In this document: piece by piece, positions 60,249-64,000 of the stretch
Layout: every line of letters starts with the position of its first letter
Numbering within the stretch: position 1 is the stretch's first letter
NCBI RefSeq assembly: GCF_003627755.1
Contig: NZ_CP032696.1
Location: 124,001-188,000 of the forward strand
Source of the DNA: Rhizobium jaguaris
Lineage (GTDB): Bacteria; Pseudomonadota; Alphaproteobacteria; Rhizobiales; Rhizobiaceae
DNA: 64,000 nt
Direction: 5' to 3'
The notes under the pieces: generated by a model
The model's input: the letters and a program-made list of their open reading frames with translations, nothing else
What the model was told of the DNA's origin: nothing
Database searches by the model: none
Program-made: the position numbers and the translations under genes

Positions 60249-61238
60249 CTATGTGCCAAAAGCGACAGCACCTCCGGTCAGGCCCGCTCCTGCGGCTGTC
60301 AGTAGCAGCTTTTCCCCCGAAACGAACGGCTTGGCCCGATGCGATACTGACAGGGAGAGCGCGATCGTCGCGGCGGAAGAATTTCCATAGGTTTCGATCG
60401 TCCGCACAGTTTTTCCCGGATCGATCCCAAGCCTGTCGGTAACGGCGTCGAAAATGCGGGCGTTAGCCTGATGCGGCACGAAGCGGTCGATCGTTGCCGC
60501 ATCCAGATGGGCGGCAGCGAGCGCGCGGGCGCCGCTGGTCGCCATCATGTCCACCGCTTGCGTGAACATTTCGCGACCGTCGCGCATCGTCATCAGGAAA
60601 TCCTCTACCGCCATACCCGGTGCGAAGGGCCTGTTGCTGCCACCGGCCGGAATGGAAATCAGATCATAACGGCTTCCGTCTGAGGCGAGGTCCACGCCTA
60701 GAATGCCCCTCTCCGTATCGCTTGATGGCGCCAATACGACAGCGCCGGCGGCATCCGCGAAGAGAACGGCGCTCGCCCGTTCGGCCGGATTGATCCGCCG
60801 GCTAAGAATATTGGCCGCGACGACCAAGACCGGCCGTCCCTGCGTGCGGACAAAGCCGTCGGCAAGCGTCAACGCGTAGAGGAAGCCGGAACATGCACCG
60901 GCAAGATCGATCGCACCGCTATTTTGAAGGCCAAGGCGATGCGCCAGCAGCGGGGCAGAGGGTGGCAGCAGATGATCGGGCGTCGATGTGGCGAGCAGGG
61001 TCAGCGCGATGTCGTCACGCGCCATGCCGCAGTCGCAAAGGGCAGCCTCAGCGGCCTTTGCCGCAAGTCCGCTGAGCGTCTCCGCATCGTCAACCCAGTG
61101 GCGCGCGCGGATACCGGTCCGGCGCTCGATCCAGCCGGGCTCCAGGCCGAGCCGCGCTTCAATCTCGGCATTATCGACGCGCCGATCGGGTACGGCGTGG
61201 CCGACGCCCGCCAGAGAAGATGACCGCGCCCCCCTCAT
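60249..61238 (-). CDS. bioZ: BioZ, KAS III-like enzyme of biotin synthesis
   Basis: This 329-residue FabH-like protein has the catalytic Cys116 in [13 protein letters not shown], His in [14 protein letters not shown] and Asn in [12 protein letters not shown]. In rhizobia and Agrobacterium, BioZ is encoded in the bio operon and makes the pimeloyl precursor from glutaryl-derived thioesters. Its position directly after bioA (four-base overlap) supports this over housekeeping FabH. It is the last gene of the operon. Confidence 0.88.
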   Translation of the reverse strand: MRGARSSSLAGVGHAVPDRRVDNAEIEARLGLEPGWIERRTGIRARHWVDDAETLSGLAAKAAEAALCDCGMARDDIALTLLATSTPDHLLPPSAPLLAHRLGLQNSGAIDLAGACSGFLYALTLADGFVRTQGRPVLVVAANILSRRINPAERASAVLFADAAGAVVLAPSSDTERGILGVDLASDGSRYDLISIPAGGSNRPFAPGMAVEDFLMTMRDGREMFTQAVDMMATSGARALAAAHLDAATIDRFVPHQANARIFDAVTDRLGIDPGKTVRTIETYGNSSAATIALSLSVSHRAKPFVSGEKLLLTAAGAGLTGGAVAFGT

Positions 61239-62503
61239 AGCCGCCCAGCCGCAAGAAGGCCCGCTGCCTCGCCAATCGCGTCATACGACCGGCCAAGGTC
61301 ATCGGCGGTAATGCAGTAAGGCGGCATCAGATAGATGACGTTACCCAGCGGACGGATCAGCAGCCTTCGCTTACGGAAGAAGGCCCGAAGGGGAGGCCCG
61401 ACCTCCGAGAGGTAACCGCCTTCCGGCACGACGAGATCAAGCGCGGCGATCGTGCCGATCTGACGAATATTGTCAAACCGCGGATCGCCTTCAAAGCGGG
61501 AGAGCCCCTTGCTTTGGCGCTCTGCGAGCTTTGCGATGCGCTCCCCCACGGGGTTAGTCTTCCAAATCTTCAGGTTGGCCACCGCCGCCGCGCAGGCGAT
61601 AGGGTTGGCGGTATAGGAACTGGAATGGAAGAAAGTCTTGCGCCGGTCCGACGAGAGGTGCGCATCGAATATCTCGCGGCTGCAGATCGTTGCCGCCAGC
61701 GGCAGCGCGCCGCCCGTCAAGCCCTTGGATGTGCAGAGTATATCAGGGGTTACATGCGCCTGCTCGCAGGCAAACAGACTGCCCGTCCGGCCCCAGCCAG
61801 TCATCACTTCGTCGGCGATCATCAGAGCGCCGTATCGCTCGGCGATTCGCTTCAGCTCGGTGAGCAGGGAGGCTCGATAGATTTTCATCCCGCCCGCTCC
61901 GAGAATGAGCGGTTCGATGAGGAGCGCCGCCACCTCGCCTGACCGGCAAGCATCTTCGAACGCATCGAGCGTGGCCTGCTCCTCGCCGATCGTCGGAAAG
62001 GGCAGCCTGTCGACTTCGAAAAGCAGCGGCTCGTAAGCGGCGTTGAACACACCACGCTCTCCGACCGACATCGTGCCGATCGTGTCGCCGTGATAGCTGT
62101 GCTCCATCACCACGATGCGGCTGCGCGGCTTTTGCGTGTTATGGAAAAAGCCGAGCGCCATCTTCAGCGCCACCTCGACCGCGGTGGAGCCGCTGTCGGA
62201 ATAGAAGACGTGCTTGAGCCCAGCAGGCGCGACCTCGATCAAGCCTCTGGCCAGCTCTTCGGCCGGTTCATGGGTATATTCGGCGAAGATGACCTGGTCG
62301 TAGGTTTCGCAGGCGCGCCGGATCGCATCCATGATCACCGGATGACGGTGGCCGTGGGTAATCACCCACCAGGAGGAGATGGCGTCGAGAATGGCCGCGC
62401 CATCTTCGTCCACAAGATAGGCACCTTCGGTTTTTGCGATACGCTTCATCACGGGTTCGAGCGCGTGCTGCGTAAAGGGATGCCATACGGGCGAACACGT
62501 CAT
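61235..62503 (-). CDS. bioA: BioA, 7,8-diaminopelargonic acid aminotransferase
   Basis: This 422-residue PLP enzyme has [14 protein letters not shown] at the N-terminus, [28 protein letters not shown], the [12 protein letters not shown] motif with the PLP Asp, and the Schiff-base Lys in [15 protein letters not shown]. It uses SAM as amino donor to convert KAPA to DAPA. It overlaps bioD and bioZ by four bases. Confidence 0.96.
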   Translation of the reverse strand: MTCSPVWHPFTQHALEPVMKRIAKTEGAYLVDEDGAAILDAISSWWVITHGHRHPVIMDAIRRACETYDQVIFAEYTHEPAEELARGLIEVAPAGLKHVFYSDSGSTAVEVALKMALGFFHNTQKPRSRIVVMEHSYHGDTIGTMSVGERGVFNAAYEPLLFEVDRLPFPTIGEEQATLDAFEDACRSGEVAALLIEPLILGAGGMKIYRASLLTELKRIAERYGALMIADEVMTGWGRTGSLFACEQAHVTPDILCTSKGLTGGALPLAATICSREIFDAHLSSDRRKTFFHSSSYTANPIACAAAVANLKIWKTNPVGERIAKLAERQSKGLSRFEGDPRFDNIRQIGTIAALDLVVPEGGYLSEVGPPLRAFFRKRRLLIRPLGNVIYLMPPYCITADDLGRSYDAIGEAAGLLAAGRL

Positions 62504-63138
62504 GCCGGCTCCTTGCGGAAGAGATCTATGTCGAAATTTTCGCTAAAGGCCTGCCGCAGAAGCTCCGGTGTGAGCGCATCGAGCTTTGGAAGTCGTCCGA
62601 GTAAACGGACCTGCCCCAGCTTTGCGATGATGCTTTCCGTATCCGCTTGTTGAACGCCGATAAAGGCGACGCCGAAAACTGGAATGGACCGGGCGCGCAG
62701 CGCCTCCAGCGATAGTAATATGTGATTGATGGTTCCGAGGCCCGTGCGGGCGCAAAGGACGACGGGTATTTGCCAGCGGGCAAAGACGTCTGCGAAGACG
62801 ATCTCTTCGGTGAGCGGCACCAGCAATCCACCTGCGCCTTCGATGATCAGCGGCGCATCGGTGCTGGGCGGAATAAGGGCTTCGGCCTCTATCCGGACTC
62901 CGTCGATCCTGGCCGCAAGATGCGGCGAAGCCGGTGTCTGCAGCCGGTAGGCTTCCGGCATGATGCGCTCCGACGGTATCCGACCAAGCCGCTGCACCGT
63001 CTCACTGTCCGTTTCGCCTTCGAGGCCGGATTGGACCGGCTTCCAATAGGAAGCGCCGAGCGCATCCGTCAGGGCTGCCGAGAAAACGGTCTTGCCGATG
63101 CCCGTGTCGGTGCCGGTGACCACAAGCCTCAGCGTCAC
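62500..63138 (-). CDS. bioD: BioD, dethiobiotin synthetase
   Basis: This 212-residue ATPase is read from the GTG at 63138 ([20 protein letters not shown]) that overlaps the bioF stop (GTGA). The P-loop is [19 protein letters not shown] and [16 protein letters not shown] follow. It closes the ureido ring of dethiobiotin with CO2 and ATP. The longer frame upstream is inside bioF and was not used. Confidence 0.94.
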   Translation of the reverse strand: MTLRLVVTGTDTGIGKTVFSAALTDALGASYWKPVQSGLEGETDSETVQRLGRIPSERIMPEAYRLQTPASPHLAARIDGVRIEAEALIPPSTDAPLIIEGAGGLLVPLTEEIVFADVFARWQIPVVLCARTGLGTINHILLSLEALRARSIPVFGVAFIGVQQADTESIIAKLGQVRLLGRLPKLDALTPELLRQAFSENFDIDLFRKEPA

Positions 63139-64000
63139 GGTTTTTCCTCCGCGATAACGGCGGCGAGCTGCGCGAACATGTGCGATATCGTCGTCCTGTC
63201 GACGTTCAGCGTGATGGCAATTCTGAGCCTTGCCGTGCCTTCGGGTACTGTTGGCGGCCGGATCGCGCGGATGTCGAAGCCTTCGTCGCGCATCCGTGCT
63301 GCAATCCGCAAGCACAGTGCGTTGTCGCCGATCGGAACCGGCAGAATTTGCGAGCCACTACCGTCGGCGCCAAATGTCGCAGCAAGCTCCGCGTTGGCGA
63401 ATGTCTGCAATGCTTCCAGAGAGGCCTGGCGTTCGGGCTCGTCGGCAAGAACCCTCAACGCCTCGCGCACGCCCGCAGCCATAAGCGGCGATGGCGCGGT
63501 CGAGTAGATGAAGCCGCGTGCCCGGTTGATGAGATAGTCGCATAGCACCGCGCTACCGCCGACCAGCGCGCCGCTACTACCAAGCGCCTTGCCGCAGGTG
63601 TGGAGGACGACGATGTTGTCGCGGCTCTCCAGGCTGTGGGCGAATCCGCGCCCACCGCGACCGAAAACGCCCGTCGCATGGGCCTCGTCAATCACCAGAA
63701 AGCCGTCATGCCGATCGGCCAGTTCGGCGAGCTCGGTCAGAGGAGCCCGATCGCCATCCATCGAATAGAGGCTTTCGACGGCAATCCACGGATGGCCGGC
63801 GCCGCCAGCAGTCCGCCATTTTTGAATGGCCTCGGCAAAGCCCTGGACGTCATTGTGCGGCACGGAGACCGATGGTGCCTTGCTTGCCGAGATGCCTTCA
63901 TGCGCGCTCGCATGTACCAGTACGTCATGAACAATCAGGTCATCCCGCTGCGGCAGGGTCGAAAAGAGCGCGACGTTGGCGGCATAGCCGCTTCCAAAAT
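63135..64000 (-). CDS. bioF: BioF, KAPA synthase (5' end outside window)
   Basis: The frame is open to the window edge and begins here with [19 protein letters not shown]-binding words are [18 protein letters not shown] and the Schiff-base Lys in [14 protein letters not shown]. It condenses pimeloyl thioester with alanine. About 90 N-terminal residues are missing from view. It is the first visible gene of bioFDAZ; bioB may lie beyond the edge. Confidence 0.94.
   Translation of the reverse strand, partial: FGSGYAANVALFSTLPQRDDLIVHDVLVHASAHEGISASKAPSVSVPHNDVQGFAEAIQKWRTAGGAGHPWIAVESLYSMDGDRAPLTELAELADRHDGFLVIDEAHATGVFGRGGRGFAHSLESRDNIVVLHTCGKALGSSGALVGGSAVLCDYLINRARGFIYSTAPSPLMAAGVREALRVLADEPERQASLEALQTFANAELAATFGADGSGSQILPVPIGDNALCLRIAARMRDEGFDIRAIRPPTVPEGTARLRIAITLNVDRTTISHMFAQLAAVIAEEKP

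Overview
This window looks like part of the symbiotic plasmid of a bean- or Leucaena-nodulating Rhizobium of the R. tropici group. That assignment is inference: it rests on the gene order nodA-hsnT-nodF-nodE without nodBC, on nodD, on complete fixNOQP/fixGHIS/fixLJ/fixK sets, and on rhizobial hup, thi and bio operons. No insertion sequence, CRISPR array, rRNA or tRNA was recognised.

Layout. (1) 1-7.7 kb, minus strand: uptake-hydrogenase cluster. hupS, hupL, hupC, hupD, hupF and the visible part of hypA are open, but hupG, hupH, hupI and hupK are broken by several frameshifts, hupJ is not recognisable and hupE is absent. (2) 8-16 kb: a block of oxidative and methylating enzymes (Baeyer-Villiger-type monooxygenase, EgtD-like methyltransferase, cytochrome P450 plus ferredoxin) and a porin. 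Three very good sigma-54 promoters (-24/-12), each with one or two NifA-type upstream sites (TGT-N10-ACA), were found here by eye. (3) 16-32 kb: a HemN paralogue, a SnoaL-like secreted protein, two divergent nod boxes, nodD, an AraC-type regulator, queCDE, a third nod box and nodA-hsnT-nodFE, then an amino-acid permease. (4) 32.6-39 kb, minus strand: a SulP transporter with beta-carbonic anhydrase, then an operon made of a very short peptide ORF, a HemN-like radical SAM enzyme, a TehB-like methyltransferase and an MFS exporter. (5) 39.6-48.7 kb: pseudoazurin, fixNOQP and fixGHIS (cbb3 oxidase, its assembly and copper delivery). (6) 49-54.6 kb: an OmpW-like protein, a TPP riboswitch and thiCOSGE. 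(7) 55-60 kb: hemN, fixL, fixJ and fixK. (8) 60.2-64 kb, minus strand: bioF(partial)-bioD-bioA-bioZ.

How it works together. FixL (haem PAS kinase) and FixJ should sense low oxygen and switch on fixK. FixK-type boxes (TTG-N8-CAA) lie upstream of fixN, fixG, pseudoazurin, ompW, hemN and the radical-SAM operon. In the last four the box centre is 73-78 bp from the start codon. NifA/sigma-54 sites mark a second nodule-specific regulon, and nod boxes a third, flavonoid-dependent one.

The most novel candidates are the low-oxygen-type peptide/radical SAM/methyltransferase/exporter operon (35.3-39.0 kb), the NifA-type oxygenase/methyltransferase block (8-14 kb), and a possible FixK-driven small RNA with anti-Shine-Dalgarno motifs between fixP and fixG. 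All regulatory sites were read by eye and none has been tested.
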